From positions 1 to 64,000 of the forward strand of contig JADJSH010000015.1 of the NCBI GenBank assembly GCA_016711805.1: a DNA stretch of 64,000 nucleotides. Reading direction: 5' to 3'. Below, one piece after another: positions 10,201 through 18,752 of the stretch. The notes below the pieces were generated by a model. It worked only from the letters and a program-made list of their open reading frames with translations, ran no database searches and was not told where the DNA came from. This DNA is from Bacteroidota bacterium. Lineage in GTDB: Bacteria; Bacteroidota; Bacteroidia; B-17B0; Aurantibacillaceae. The number at the start of each line of letters is the position of its first letter. Position 1 is the first letter of the stretch. The translations under genes and the position numbers were made by a program.

Positions 10201-10541
10201 ATGTTCGCTATGAAGCAACACTTTATACTATCATTGCTGGATATTACCAAATTGGTAACATGAAAAAAGCAACGGAGTTATCGGCTAAATTATTTGATAT
10301 TTTTGAAAATGATTTAAGAGTATACAACTCACAAACGTCTATACATCGCGCAGCGTTTAACAGAGAAATCGGACAAGCAAAAGAAATCATGCGTCGCTTA
10401 GTAATGTTAGCAGAGCAATTTAAACAAGATGCTCACTCTAAAGATCTAATGAAACGTTTAACTGCAATTGTTCCCATGGAGGAGTTAATGCCCGAAGAAG
10501 AAAGGCAGCAAGCGCAACCCATGTCGCAAGGTGGCATGTAG
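7257..10541 (+). CDS. DUF2723 multi-pass membrane protein, probable glycosyltransferase-like
   Basis: A protein of 1094 residues, typical in length for the large Bacteroidota DUF2723 family. The N-terminal family signature is intact: STIEPTASFWDCGEYIACAY then LEVGHPPGAPFFMIVGRMF. About 12 or more hydrophobic segments fill residues 10-360 and 590-700. The acidic WDCGEY and the HPPG motif in the first periplasmic loop resemble GT-C (PMT/GT39) enzymes, which supports a lipid-linked sugar transferase role, but no substrate can be assigned. The C-terminal part (about 720-1094) is soluble, with NGDNDTFPLWYAQEVEGVR and TPR-like helices near 990-1060. It is followed by its own terminator. Confidence 0.85.
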   Translation: MQFKKLNNIIGWIVFAIATFTYVSTIEPTASFWDCGEYIACAYKLEVGHPPGAPFFMIVGRMFALFAGGDPAMAGKMINIMSALCSSFSILFLFWTITRLGIKAIVKQGEEFTTGKQWAVLGAGIVGGLAYTFSDSFWFSAVEGEVYAFSSFFTALVFWAVLKWDEEDSVNPTSATRWLVLIAYLMGLSIGVHLLNLLAIPAICFIYYFKKHKFTWKSFMITGVISLVLLGGIQNIMIPKIVKFAADFEVFFVNKMGMGFNIGSIFYFLLLFVALSSLILYTVKKKESYYKIGFYTAIVFTFFVVISGYGGSALFTRLLVLGGLLYGIHYLKSKNTNILNVILVSFTTLLIGYSSFFVLIIRSQANTPMDENDPENAITMLSYLNREQYGDFPLTYGNYYNAPTKSQQYFGDKDPIYAKDEAAKKYVVVDDRKKSVPVYEEEYCTVFPRMWSQQGNHEAAYRYWGDVQSHHKTKQKMNEQTGQMEEVQIPTFIANMTYFISYQVKYMYLRYFAWNFIGRQNDIQGLNGNPLEGNWKTGVKGLDDALLDTDTSHVTHAASNNMASNSFYALPFILGLLGFFFQLKNNKADTWVVALLFLLTGLAIVVYLNQYPYQPRERDYAYAASFYAFAIWIGLGVLGIYDFLSKKVNAQTAALLATVVGLIIPTLMAAEGWDDHNRAKRTMSRDFAVNYLNTCAPNAILFTNGDNDTFPLWYAQEVEGVRTDVRVVNLSLLQTDWYINQQRRAAYESAPVPFTIPAEKYTQSKREVVYIMDKGTGAMNLKKAIDFVISDDLENKLDYGNKPLDYFPTKTFYVPVDSMKVMREKVIAVKDTARLAKSIKWTINRQYLTKNDLMVLDLIAHNDWKRPIYFAVTTGSEAYLGLEEYFQLEGLAYRLTPIKNTNDEMAQGGRVNTDIMYDNIMNKFAWGGLDKPGVSLDENCARMASNMRMQMATLAGALINKGQKKKAEKVLDLCLEKMPDENVRYEATLYTIIAGYYQIGNMKKATELSAKLFDIFENDLRVYNSQTSIHRAAFNREIGQAKEIMRRLVMLAEQFKQDAHSKDLMKRLTAIVPMEELMPEEERQQAQPMSQGGM

Positions 10542-10550
10542 TTAAAAAAC

Positions 10551-10582
10551 TAAAAGCGCTTACATTGTAAGCGCTTTTTTTT
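10551..10582 (+). terminator. Rho-independent terminator
   Basis: AAAAGCGCTTACA / TGTAAGCGCTTTT plus a T run, 10 nt after the DUF2723 gene. Confidence 0.85.
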
Positions 10583-10598
10583 AAAAATAAATAGCATT

Positions 10599-10835
10599 AT
10601 GAATCAGATTGTTTTTCCAACCTATAGAAAATATAAAAACAATAAAAATTTCTTTAAAATCATAAATGAAAATGAATTTGAAGAAATCAGTTTTATTGGA
10701 AGCAAAGCAATCGTCATTAAACACCTTGCTAAAATTTTACCAGATAGAAATTTTATTTCTGATTTATTGCATGATGTTGGAAATACATCAGAATTATCAA
10801 ATCAGGAAGAGTATGAATCTTATTTAAATAAATAA
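10599..10835 (+). CDS. Small hypothetical protein
   Basis: A 78-residue protein starting MNQIVFPTYRKYKNNKNFFK, with mixed charge and no signal peptide or membrane segment. It contains alternating strand-like and helical stretches (EFEEISFIGSKAIVIKHLAK). I do not recognise the family. It is a plausible gene because the codon use matches its neighbours and it fills the gap between a terminator and proC, but it could be spurious. Confidence 0.55.
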   Translation: MNQIVFPTYRKYKNNKNFFKIINENEFEEISFIGSKAIVIKHLAKILPDRNFISDLLHDVGNTSELSNQEEYESYLNK

Positions 10836-10861
10836 TTATTAATTTGAAGCTTGAACTTGGT

Positions 10862-10880
10862 TTCACCCGGAGTCAAAGGG
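10862..10880 (+). repeat. Degenerate copy of the dispersed GGAGTC-AAGGG repeat
   Basis: TCACCCGGAGTCAAAGGG resembles the better preserved copy at 30893-30919 with internal loss. It lies just before proC. Confidence 0.35.
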
Positions 10881-10896
10881 CGAAAATAAAAACATT

Positions 10897-11701
10897 ATGA
10901 ATAAAATAGCCATTATAGGATGCGGAAACATGGGGCTCATTTATGCCAATTCCTTTTTAAGATATAAAATTGTTACCAAAGAAAATTTATTGTTAGTTGA
11001 AAAAAATACCGACAGGCAGCAAAGCTTATCAGCCATGAATATTGGTAAGGTTGTAACCACCGATGATAAAGCCATTGCTGATTGTAACATTGTGATTTTA
11101 GCAGTAAAACCACAAGATTTTAAAGAATTATCACAAAGTTTAAAAAATGTGATTAATCCAACATGTGTGGTATTGTCGATTATGGCAGGAACTGAAATGT
11201 CCTTTATTCAATCGTCATTAAATCATCAATTTATTGTGCGAGCTATGCCAAATCTTCCAGTGGAGATTAGTATGGGAATGACTGCTTTTGTGCATCGATA
11301 ATTTGCCTCACGATAAAATTATGTTAGTAGAGAATTTATTATCTACTACAGGAAGAACATTATATTTAAAAGAAGAAAAACAATTAAACGCCGTAACGGC
11401 ATTAAGCGGTAGCGGACCAGCTTACTTTTTTTATTTCATGAAACACTTGGTTGATGCAGGAGTTAAGATGGGCTTAGATGAACACGTTTCTAATATATTA
11501 GCGAAGCAAACCATGTTAGGAGCATTTCATTTAATTAATAACGGGCAAAAAACGTTAGATGAATACATCACGTCTGTTGCTTCGAAAGGTGGGACCACCG
11601 AAGCCGCTTTAAAAACATTTAACGAACATGATATGGGGGAAGTGATTATTAAAGCTCTGCAAAATGCAGAAAGTAGGGCGGAAGAGTTGTCAATAAAATA
11701 A
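10897..11701 (+). CDS. proC: Pyrroline-5-carboxylate reductase (one frame shift near 11290)
   Basis: Catalyses the last step of proline synthesis, reducing 1-pyrroline-5-carboxylate with NAD(P)H in the cytoplasm. The N-terminal Rossmann fold begins KIAIIGCGNMGLIYANSF; the middle has VILAVKPQDFKEL and RAMPNLPVEISMGMTA. After a frame change near 11285-11300 the C-terminal dimerisation domain continues with NAVTALSGSGPAYFFYF and SVASKGGTTEAALKTF, both family signatures. The joined length of about 268 residues is normal. Because both halves are well conserved, the break is probably a consensus error. The next gene starts 16 nt downstream and may be cotranscribed. Confidence 0.93.
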
Positions 11702-11717
11702 TCACTATTTTTGTCTT

Positions 11718-12269
11718 ATGGAAACAACAACCGAACAAGCATTGCCTAAAAAAAGTAAGTGGAAAAAAAGACTATTTGTAACTTTTTTAATCCTTATTTT
11801 AATTTCAGTAGCCTATGTTTTTATTTGTGGGATGACCTATAGCACAGGTACAAGAACTGGTATTGTGATAAAGTTATCGCAAAAGGGATACGTTTTTAAA
11901 ACTTACGAAGGCGAATTAAATTTAGGTGGAATTTCGGAAGGAGATGGGACAATTATGCCAACCAGAATATGGAAATTTTCAGTAGATAGAAATAACGTTG
12001 CCATATATGATTCGATGACACAATCAGAAGGAAAGCACGTGAGACTGTATTATAAAGAAGTCTTGAAGAATTTCTTTTGGCAATCTGATACACCTTATTT
12101 AATTGAGAAAATAGAAGTAGTAAAAGGAAACAAAAAAGCGGCTGATCAAAATCAGCCGCTTTTTTTTTGTGCGGCCCGGGGTTATAAGGAGTGGAACAGT
12201 TTACTCTTTAATAAACTTTTTAGCAGTTGCATTATCTCCAGAAGATATTTTTACAAAATAAATCCCTGA
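11718..12269 (+). CDS. Small membrane-anchored hypothetical protein; 3' end probably over-extended
   Basis: The frame gives 183 residues. After a charged N-terminus (KKSKWKKR) there is one membrane helix (LFVTFLILILISVAYVFICG, about 20-40), then an exported-side domain with TGIVIKLSQKGYVFKTYEGE. This resembles short conserved Bacteroidota membrane proteins that are sometimes mislabelled 6-phosphogluconate dehydrogenase; I give no function. The reading frame runs straight through a strong terminator at 12132-12168 and overlaps the convergent T9SS gene by 69 nt. Stop codons are present just before the terminator in the alternative frame (TAG and TAA near 12118-12123), so the real protein probably ends near there, at about 134 residues, with a lost or added base upstream. 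Confidence 0.65.
   Translation: METTTEQALPKKSKWKKRLFVTFLILILISVAYVFICGMTYSTGTRTGIVIKLSQKGYVFKTYEGELNLGGISEGDGTIMPTRIWKFSVDRNNVAIYDSMTQSEGKHVRLYYKEVLKNFFWQSDTPYLIEKIEVVKGNKKAADQNQPLFFCAARGYKEWNSLLFNKLFSSCIISRRYFYKINP
12132..12168 (+). terminator. Bidirectional Rho-independent terminator
   Basis: AAAAAAGCGGCTGAT-CAAA-ATCAGCCGC followed by a T run, with an A run on the other flank. It serves the proC-side genes and the convergent T9SS gene. Confidence 0.88.
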
Positions 12270-13855
12270 ACTTAATGCGCTTACATTAATAGTAGATTGA
12301 TTAAATTCTTTATAATCTTCAGATAGTAATACTTTCCCTAAAGCATCTATCACTTCAATTTTCACATTCCCATTAATAACTTTACCAGAGTTAATAGTTA
12401 ATAAAGCATTGGTTGGATTTGGTGAAATTGTAAATATATTATTAATGGTTTGTTTTTTAATAGCAGTAACAACACCAGAGTTCATAGTTCTTAAAGCATG
12501 AACAACGGAATCTAAGTTTTGAATTGGATTACTAGTAATGCTGTCAAATGAAGCGATATAGGCATATTCTACTTCGTTAAATGAACCGGGTTGTAAAACG
12601 CTAGAACCAGAACTCATCACAAATTTTTTGTCGCTACCAGCGGTACCTTCAGACCATGGAGCAGTTCCACAAGCTCCAGTCGTGAATGTATTAGAAGGGT
12701 AAGCATAATTGATAGGAATGCTTCCGCCATATCCATTACCACCGCATGTTAATGGAGTTCCATCTTTCCAAATACTATTCATATATTGAAAATATTCAGT
12801 AGCATTGCTTGGGTCAGTTTGGGATAAAGGAACACTAGGAAATGAATTATTGAAATACATAAAATTTGTCATATTCATATTTTCAAATGGTTCATCAACC
12901 ATCCCATCATTGTCATTATCAATGCCATCAGTTGAATTAATTGGGCCTTTTGTTTGAGTAATGCCTATTGCTGGTTCATTAGTTACGGTTGAGGTAGGAG
13001 CATTGTATGTATAGGCATAAGAATCTATTGCATCGCTTCCAACATAATCATCCATAAAATTGCCAATATCACTATCATTAAATAAACTCCTATTTTAGCA
13101 TTATATAAAGAGAAAGAACTTCTATTAATAATGCTATAATTATAAAAAGTAGTATAATTTAAAAATGGATTATTTGCCACCAAAGTGCCAGTTCCATAAG
13201 CGTAAGCCATTAAACGAATCTCTAAGCCAATAGCTTGCCCACCTGAGCCATGAGGAAGATAGCTGTCATTAAAAATAGTGTAAATGGCTTGGTCTCCTTT
13301 AATTAAGGGATACTCACCAGCACCAATTGGGTCATAAATATTATCTCCGTTTAGATCAGCAAATGGCGCTAAAATAGCATCCTGATTCTGAGAAATATCT
13401 CCATTTCCTGGCCATGATAATAAATCAGATGCAGGTATAAAGCTTCCGTTTTGCACATTCCCATTCGCATAATTGGCAATAAAATCATCAACGTCAGTTT
13501 TATTTAATTTCCAAACACGATTGTATTGATTAACCGTTGCTGAATTAGTTGACGCTGTTGTTACATCTAAAGGTCCTGACCAAAAGTCGACACCGCTTTG
13601 ACGATAGGTTTGACCAGCTAATTTTAATTGACCACCTACGTCAATACCACCAACCCATAAGTTAGCAGCTCCGCCCCAAGTCTTGCCGCTTCCCTTTGGG
13701 CATTCATATCCGCTATTGCCTGTTGTTGGATCCCAATGTAAATCACCACCGCTATTTACTCGAGCTTTTACTTGGTTAATGTCTAAATATTCGAATGTTT
13801 GTGCATGTGCTAAGCTTGTTATTAAGCCTGCAAATAAGAGTAAAGTAGTTTTCAT
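12201..13855 (-). CDS. T9SS type A sorting domain protein (one frame shift near 13075)
   Basis: A secreted protein of about 551 residues after correction. The start is the ATG at 13855, whose product begins MKTTLLLFAGLITSLAHAQ, a clean signal peptide; the upstream extension to 13918 has no such feature. The body contains GDLHWDPTTGNSGYECPKGSGK, NLWVGGIDVGGQLKLAGQTY and the acidic DLNGDNIYDP, then DNDNDGMVDE, both thrombospondin type 3-like calcium-binding loops. The end is a T9SS domain: NIFTISPNPTNALLTINS, then LSSGIYFVKISSGDNATAKK. The two halves join if one T is restored in the run near 13080. Function is unknown beyond surface export. Confidence 0.85.
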
Positions 13856-13904
13856 GGTACAAGTATTAATTGGTTTCTTATACAAAACTACTTTCAATAC
13901 ATGG

Positions 13905-13942
13905 CAAAAAAAGCCCAAACTAACAATCGGCTAGTTTGGGCT
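13905..13942 (-). terminator. Rho-independent terminator (minus strand)
   Basis: On the minus strand AGCCCAAACTA / TAGTTTGGGCT is followed by a T run. It lies just downstream of the glutathione peroxidase gene. Confidence 0.85.
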
Positions 13943-13972
13943 AATAAGTGGAGGTATTTTAAAGATAAGTGA

Positions 13973-14506
13973 TTACTTGCCTTCTATCCAATTTGTAATT
14001 TGAGTATCCATTGGCTTTACATTTGATGCTAAATACTTCACTAGCTTTCCGTTTTCGTCAACTAAAAATTTATTAAAGTTCCATTTTACAGTAGCATCTA
14101 AAACTCCGTTTTCGGCTTTTGAGGTTAACCATTTGTAAATTGGGCTTGTGCCTATGCTTACTTTTTCCATTAAAGGAAAAGTTACTCCAAAGTTTTTCGT
14201 GCAAAATGCTTTAATATCAGCGCTACTTCCAGGTTCTTGTCCACCAAAATCATTACAAGGAAAGCCAATAATCACAAAGTTTTTAGATTTGTATTTTTCA
14301 TACAATGCTTCTAAATCTTTATACTGTGGTGTGTAGCCACATTCTGAAGCCGTATTTACAATTAATACCTTTTTGCCTTTTAAATCAGCAAAGTTAAAGT
14401 CTTTCCCTTCAAGGGTTTTAGCTTTAAACTCGTGTAAGTTTTTTGTGCTACTAGTTGTAAATGCCATGGTAATTGCTGATAACGCTAAAATCAATAGTTT
14501 TTTCAT
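13973..14506 (-). CDS. Glutathione peroxidase family thiol peroxidase, exported
   Basis: A thioredoxin-fold peroxidase of 177 residues that reduces hydroperoxides. Family signatures are present: NTASECGYTPQY with the peroxidatic Cys56, FPCNDFGGQEPG with Gln90, and KWNFNKFLVD with Trp142, completing the usual catalytic set. Bacterial members with Cys rather than Sec commonly use thioredoxin as reductant. The N-terminus MKKLLILALSAITMAFTTSS is a signal peptide, so it acts in the periplasm or, if lipidated, at a membrane; no clear lipobox is seen. It stands alone with its own terminator. Confidence 0.92.
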   Translation of the reverse strand: MKKLLILALSAITMAFTTSSTKNLHEFKAKTLEGKDFNFADLKGKKVLIVNTASECGYTPQYKDLEALYEKYKSKNFVIIGFPCNDFGGQEPGSSADIKAFCTKNFGVTFPLMEKVSIGTSPIYKWLTSKAENGVLDATVKWNFNKFLVDENGKLVKYLASNVKPMDTQITNWIEGK

Positions 14507-14624
14507 GTTTTTTATTTAATGGTTTAATATGATATTTATCAGAATTGCTCCTAAATAGAACTTTCTAATTTATACTTCTAACAAATATAAAGCAATAGAG
14601 TTTAACAAATGGTGATTTATTTCC

Positions 14625-14632
14625 TAAATTTG
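14625..14632 (+). promoter_or_regulatory. Candidate -7 element (TAAATTTG) before the oxidase operon
   Basis: TAAATTTG fits TAnnTTTG. It lies only 8 nt before the TTG start of the heme O synthase gene, which would make the transcript almost leaderless. It may be coincidental. Confidence 0.3.
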
Positions 14633-14639
14633 CGCTGCT

Positions 14640-15551
14640 TTGCAAACAGATACTCATATTTCTTCTTCCGACACTATTATATATAGTAAAGCAAAGTCTT
14701 TTATTAAACTCACGAAGTTTACCTTATCGGCTTTAGTAGTATTTTCTGCTATTGTCACCTTTTTCACAGTTGCCGAAACCCATAATTGGAAACAAGTGTT
14801 AGCTATTTGTTTAGGTGGTTTTTTAGTAACAGCAGCTGCCAATGGTTTTAATCAAATTATTGAAAAAGACTTAGATAAGTTAATGCATCGAACCAAGTTA
14901 AGGCCTATCCCTACTGGTAACTTAACGGTTAATCAAGCTTTTGTTATTTGTGCTATTTTTGGAATTATTGGGACTATTATGTTGTGGGTTTTTACTAATC
15001 CATTGTCTGGCATTATTGGTTTTGTGTCTATTATTTTATACGCCTTGGTTTATACACCTTTAAAGCGAGTAACGCCTTTTTCCGTATTTATAGGAGCTAT
15101 ACCAGGAGCGCTTCCTACTTTGATTGGCGCAATTGCTGCAACGGATGGTTTTGGACATATATCCTTTTTTGCAATATTATTATTTTGCATTCAATTTTTT
15201 TGGCAGTTTCCTCATTTTTGGGCTATTGCTTGGGTTAGCCATGATGATTATCAACGAGCAGGATTTTTTATGTTGCCATCAAAAGGAGGAAGAGATAAAA
15301 GTTCTCGCTCACAAATTTTAGTATATACATTATCTTTATTTCCAATTGCTCTAACCCCATTTATTTTCAACTTCACTGGCTGGATGTCGGCCACAGTTGT
15401 AAGTTGTATGGGTTTAGTATTTATCATTCAGGCTTATAATTTATTTAAAACAGGAACAATAGCTGATGCACGAAAACTAATGTTTGGCTCCTTTGTTTAT
15501 TTACCAGTAGTGCAAATAGCATTAATGATTGGCCACAAATTTTTAATATAA
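14640..15551 (+). CDS. ctaB: Protoheme IX farnesyltransferase (heme O synthase)
   Basis: Transfers a farnesyl group to heme B to make heme O for cytochrome oxidases; an integral membrane UbiA-family enzyme. The 303 residues contain about nine hydrophobic helices. The first Asp-rich prenyl-diphosphate motif is GFNQIIEKDLDKLMHRT, followed by the conserved RPIPTG, and the second conserved loop is ALVYTPLKRVTPFSV. WVSHDDYQRAGFFMLP is also a family block. The only in-frame start before the first helix is TTG at 14640. It heads an operon with the oxidase subunits, the next gene beginning 3 nt after the stop. Confidence 0.94.
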   Translation: MQTDTHISSSDTIIYSKAKSFIKLTKFTLSALVVFSAIVTFFTVAETHNWKQVLAICLGGFLVTAAANGFNQIIEKDLDKLMHRTKLRPIPTGNLTVNQAFVICAIFGIIGTIMLWVFTNPLSGIIGFVSIILYALVYTPLKRVTPFSVFIGAIPGALPTLIGAIAATDGFGHISFFAILLFCIQFFWQFPHFWAIAWVSHDDYQRAGFFMLPSKGGRDKSSRSQILVYTLSLFPIALTPFIFNFTGWMSATVVSCMGLVFIIQAYNLFKTGTIADARKLMFGSFVYLPVVQIALMIGHKFLI

Positions 15552-15554
15552 TTC

Positions 15555-16157
15555 ATGATGGAAGAAAAAATTAAACCTAGCCCAACCTATAAAGCTGATG
15601 TTAAAGCAGCATACAATAAAGCTTCTAAACCCCTATTATGGGTTGGTATTATTAGTATAGTAATGATGTTTGCTGGCTTAACAAGTGCTTATGTTGTAAG
15701 AGCGGATAATGGTAATTGGTTGTTATTTAATTTGCCAAATGCCTTTTATTTAAGCACAGCTGTTATTGTAACAAGTAGTATTACTTTGTTTTTTGCGCTG
15801 CAAATGGCTAAAAGAGACAATAAAAAAGGGGTAATTATCGGACTGTTAGTAACTTTTGCATTAGGTTTATTGTTTTCTTACTGTCAATATTCTGGATGGG
15901 GCGAATTATATAGTAAAAACATAGTTTTTGGAGGAAAATCATCTAATGCCGCAGGTTCATTCCTTTATTTGATTACTTTTTTACATTTATTGCACTTGTT
16001 TGCAGGTTTAATAGTGCTTTTAGTAACTTTGAAGAACAGTATAAAAGGCAAATATAATTCACAAAATACCCTTGGTTTAGAACTTTGTTCAATTTATTGG
16101 CATTTTCTTGATATTTTATGGGTGTATTTGTTTTTATTTTTGTATTTTATTCGTTAA
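15555..16157 (+). CDS. Cytochrome c oxidase subunit III-type protein (first copy)
   Basis: A heme-copper oxidase subunit III family member of 200 residues with about five membrane helices. It includes GLTSAYVVRADNGNW, FLYLITFLHLLHLFAGLIVLL and ELCSIYWHFLDILWVYLFLF; the last segment (YWHFLDxLWVYLF) is the subunit III signature. It is shorter than seven-helix subunit III proteins, as is common in Bacteroidota, where two such genes lie side by side. Subunit III supports assembly and stability of the proton-pumping core. It sits 3 nt after ctaB and 45 nt before the second copy. The catalytic subunit I is not in the window. Confidence 0.9.
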   Translation: MMEEKIKPSPTYKADVKAAYNKASKPLLWVGIISIVMMFAGLTSAYVVRADNGNWLLFNLPNAFYLSTAVIVTSSITLFFALQMAKRDNKKGVIIGLLVTFALGLLFSYCQYSGWGELYSKNIVFGGKSSNAAGSFLYLITFLHLLHLFAGLIVLLVTLKNSIKGKYNSQNTLGLELCSIYWHFLDILWVYLFLFLYFIR

Positions 16158-16202
16158 ACTTGCACCATAAATTATAAAAATCGTTAAAACGTAAATTTTA
16201 TT

Positions 16203-16929
16203 ATGTCTCACAGTACAGAAATCGATTCAAAACACGCTTGGGATGGCGGCCAGTCACCGTTTCGCGTAAGCTACGGAAAAATGATGATGTGGTTTTTCCT
16301 AGTTTCGGATGCTTTAACCTTTGGAGGTTTATTAGTCTCTTATGGCTTTATCCGTCACAAATACGTTGATGTTTGGCCAAAAGCTGAGAACGTGTTTACT
16401 CACTTTCCTTTTATTGAACAACATTTGCCGTTAGCATATGTAGGTTTAATGACCTTCATTCTAATTATGTCTTCAGTAACTATGGTTTTAGCTGTTGAAG
16501 CTGGTCATAGAAACGATAGAAAAAAGGTAACTATTTGGATGTTTTGGACAATTGTTGGAGGTGCTACTTTCGTATTATCTCAAGCTTGGGAATGGTATCA
16601 TTTTATTGTTGGTACTGAGACTGGTGCATTACGTAATGTATGGAGCGAAGAGTTGGCATACTTATGTTCAGCAAACGGTTTACGGAGCTAATATGACGGT
16701 TAATGAATATGGTGTTCCTCAGTTTGCAAATTACTTCTTCTTTATTACAGGATTCCACGGATTTCACGTATTTTCAGGAGTAATTATCAATTTAGTAATT
16801 TTCTTAAATGTATTAAAAGGTACCTACGAAAAACGCGGCCACTATGAAATGGTTGAAAAAGTTGGATTGTACTGGCATTTTGTAGATTTAGTTTGGGTAT
16901 TCGTATTTACCTTCTTCTACTTATTGTAA
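16203..16929 (+). CDS. Cytochrome c oxidase subunit III (second copy; one frame shift near 16655)
   Basis: A second subunit III of about 242 residues. The first part, MSHSTEIDSKHAWDGGQSPF, continues with MMMWFFLVSDALTFGGLLV and AWEWYHFIVG. After a frame change near 16650-16665 it continues YVQQTVYGANMTVNEYGV, FITGFHGFHVFSGVIINLV and LYWHFVDLVWVFVFTFFYL. The FHGFHV and YWHFVDxVWxFVF blocks are strong family signatures. The neighbouring ctaB, first subunit III and subunit IV genes are intact, so the break is likely a sequencing error. It is closer to classical subunit III than the first copy, and the two together suggest a caa3/aa3-type oxidase. Confidence 0.92.
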
Positions 16930-16982
16930 CTTATTTAAAATTCATAAACTCAATAATTCACAAACTCTCAAATTAAATTATT

Positions 16983-17465
16983 ATGTCAGAATTTCACGAC
17001 GATTATCCATCATACGAGCACATGGCTCACCATAGCGAAGAAGAAGGGAAAACTAAAAGAAAAGCTCTATGGAGAGTTTTTTGGTACATGTTATTTATTA
17101 CCATTGTTGAATTAATTATCGGTTTCATGGCTCCATCTCAAGGTTGGAGTGGTACTTTAGGACTTAAAGTATTATTTATTGGCTTAACCATTGTAAAAGC
17201 GGGATTCATTGTAATGGCTTTTATGCACTTAGGTCATGAGGTAACATTTATGAAGTATACTATCTTATTGCCTTATGCAATTTTTATGTGTTATGCCATT
17301 TTTATTATTTTGGATGAGGGTGTATATAGCGGAGATCCTCAAAACAGAACTAAGGTTGATCCAATCTTAATTAAACAACAATTAGATTTAAAAGCTGGTC
17401 ACGGCCACCATGATGCTGCTGCTACAGAAGCTCACGGGGAACATACTGAAGAAGCTCATCACTAA
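16983..17465 (+). CDS. Cytochrome c oxidase subunit IV family protein
   Basis: A membrane protein of 160 residues with three helices (LFITIVELIIGFM; LKVLFIGLTIVKAGFIVMAF; ILLPYAIFMCYAIFIILDEG), matching prokaryotic cytochrome c oxidase subunit IV. Both ends are unusual: an acidic, His-containing N-terminus (DDYPSYEHMAHHSEEEGK) and a His-rich tail (HGHHDAAATEAHGEH), which might bind metal such as copper; this is only inference. It is the last gene of the ctaB-cox operon and is followed by a terminator. It probably helps assemble the oxidase. Confidence 0.9.
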   Translation: MSEFHDDYPSYEHMAHHSEEEGKTKRKALWRVFWYMLFITIVELIIGFMAPSQGWSGTLGLKVLFIGLTIVKAGFIVMAFMHLGHEVTFMKYTILLPYAIFMCYAIFIILDEGVYSGDPQNRTKVDPILIKQQLDLKAGHGHHDAAATEAHGEHTEEAHH

Positions 17466-17483
17466 ATTGGAGTATTAATTAAG

Positions 17484-17514
17484 AGCCCATTCGTTAATTC
17501 GAATGGGCTTTTTT
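17484..17514 (+). terminator. Rho-independent terminator of the oxidase operon
   Basis: GCCCATTCG-TTAATT-CGAATGGGC with a T run, 18 nt after the subunit IV stop. Confidence 0.88.
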
Positions 17515-17664
17515 ATGTTTTGTGTTTTGCATGTATTAAATTAATTACAAATTTTATTCAAAATGAGGAGTTATATTTGTTACACAGTGGTTCTGTTAAT
17601 TGAGAATTTAAATACGTAAATTATTAATTTATTACCTTACCTTTAATAGACAATAAAAAATTTA

Positions 17665-18669
17665 ATGAAAAGACTCTACTTATTTATTATTGTTTTGACT
17701 TTAAGTTTGTCTGTTGTTGCTCAACCAACACTCACAAAATCATTTAATCAACCAATTTTGGGTGAAGTGAATACAAAATTAATTTGTGATTCGGTAGGTG
17801 TTGTTCCAAAAAGTTCGGGAGTTAATCAGCTATGGGACTTTTCAAATTTTATATTGACTTCAAATGTTGAAACAAGTAATTATATTTCTACATCTGCTGG
17901 CGGTGGGGCATCTTATACTGGCTCGAGCTTTGTTGAGTCTTATGGTTCAACTAAGTTTTTTATGAAAGCTACGGCTACGCAGTATGAAATTGTTGGCATA
18001 GAAAATCCAAGTTTTGCTTTAAATATAAATGGAAACACAGCTATTCAGTTTGCATGGCCAGTTGCCATGGGTTATTCAAAAACAGATGCTTTTTCTGGTA
18101 CGGCTCATGCCAATAATTTGAATGGAAATGTTACAGGAAATATTGTAAGCACAGCTCCAGGAAATGGCACTTTAATTATTCCAGGAGGCAACACGTTCTA
18201 CGGAGTTCTACAAGTAAGAATACGAATCACAGCAACCGCTAGTTTTTTATTGGGAGTAACTACCGTTAATCTCAAAGCTGTTGATTATACGTACTATGAT
18301 GCTACTCACAAATTCCCTTTATTAACAGTTTCGTATGCTGATGTTACAGGAGCTTATACATCTAAAGCGGCATCCATTAGGGTGCATGATGGTATTGTAG
18401 GAATCAACGATTTAAATTTTGATGCTACATTTAATATATTTCCTAATCCTGCAAAAGATAATTTTAATGTGAGTTTGAACAATATAATAAATGCTCATTG
18501 CACGATTGAAATTTTAAATTCGTTGGGGCAAACTATTCAAGTACATCAACTAGGTAATGATAAACAAATTTCTAATAACATTTCTGTCTCTAATTTAACT
18601 TCAGGAGTTTATTTTGTAAAAACCACGTTAGGTGATAAAGTATCTGTGAGGAAATTGATTAAGGAATAG
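17665..18669 (+). CDS. T9SS type A sorting domain protein (tandem paralogue 1)
   Basis: A secreted protein of 334 residues with signal peptide MKRLYLFIIVLTLSLSVVAQ and a T9SS domain from about residue 255 (NIFPNPAKDNFNVSL; NLTSGVYFVKTTLGDKVSVR). The central region begins LTKSFNQPILGEVNTKLICD and contains VNQLWDFSNF and TLIIPGGNTFYGVLQVR; I do not recognise the fold, but this arrangement is common in Bacteroidota secretomes. It is clearly homologous over its whole length to the next gene. A TATATTTG element at 17572-17579, about 85 nt upstream, may be the promoter. Confidence 0.88.
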   Translation: MKRLYLFIIVLTLSLSVVAQPTLTKSFNQPILGEVNTKLICDSVGVVPKSSGVNQLWDFSNFILTSNVETSNYISTSAGGGASYTGSSFVESYGSTKFFMKATATQYEIVGIENPSFALNINGNTAIQFAWPVAMGYSKTDAFSGTAHANNLNGNVTGNIVSTAPGNGTLIIPGGNTFYGVLQVRIRITATASFLLGVTTVNLKAVDYTYYDATHKFPLLTVSYADVTGAYTSKAASIRVHDGIVGINDLNFDATFNIFPNPAKDNFNVSLNNIINAHCTIEILNSLGQTIQVHQLGNDKQISNNISVSNLTSGVYFVKTTLGDKVSVRKLIKE

Positions 18670-18686
18670 GGGGTAAAAATTACTTT

Positions 18687-18721
18687 TAAAAGCCATTGCT
18701 AAACAAAGCAATGGCTTTTTT
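18687..18721 (+). terminator. Rho-independent terminator
   Basis: AAAAGCCATTGCT-AAACAA-AGCAATGGCTTTTTT, between the two tandem T9SS paralogues. Confidence 0.88.
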
Positions 18722-18752
18722 GTTACACCTACGTAACCTTTTTAAAACTGAA

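Noticed and set aside
11718..12131. 6-phosphogluconate dehydrogenase, a label sometimes attached to similar small membrane proteins
   Set aside because: There is no Rossmann fold or dehydrogenase motif, only one membrane helix and a short exported domain.
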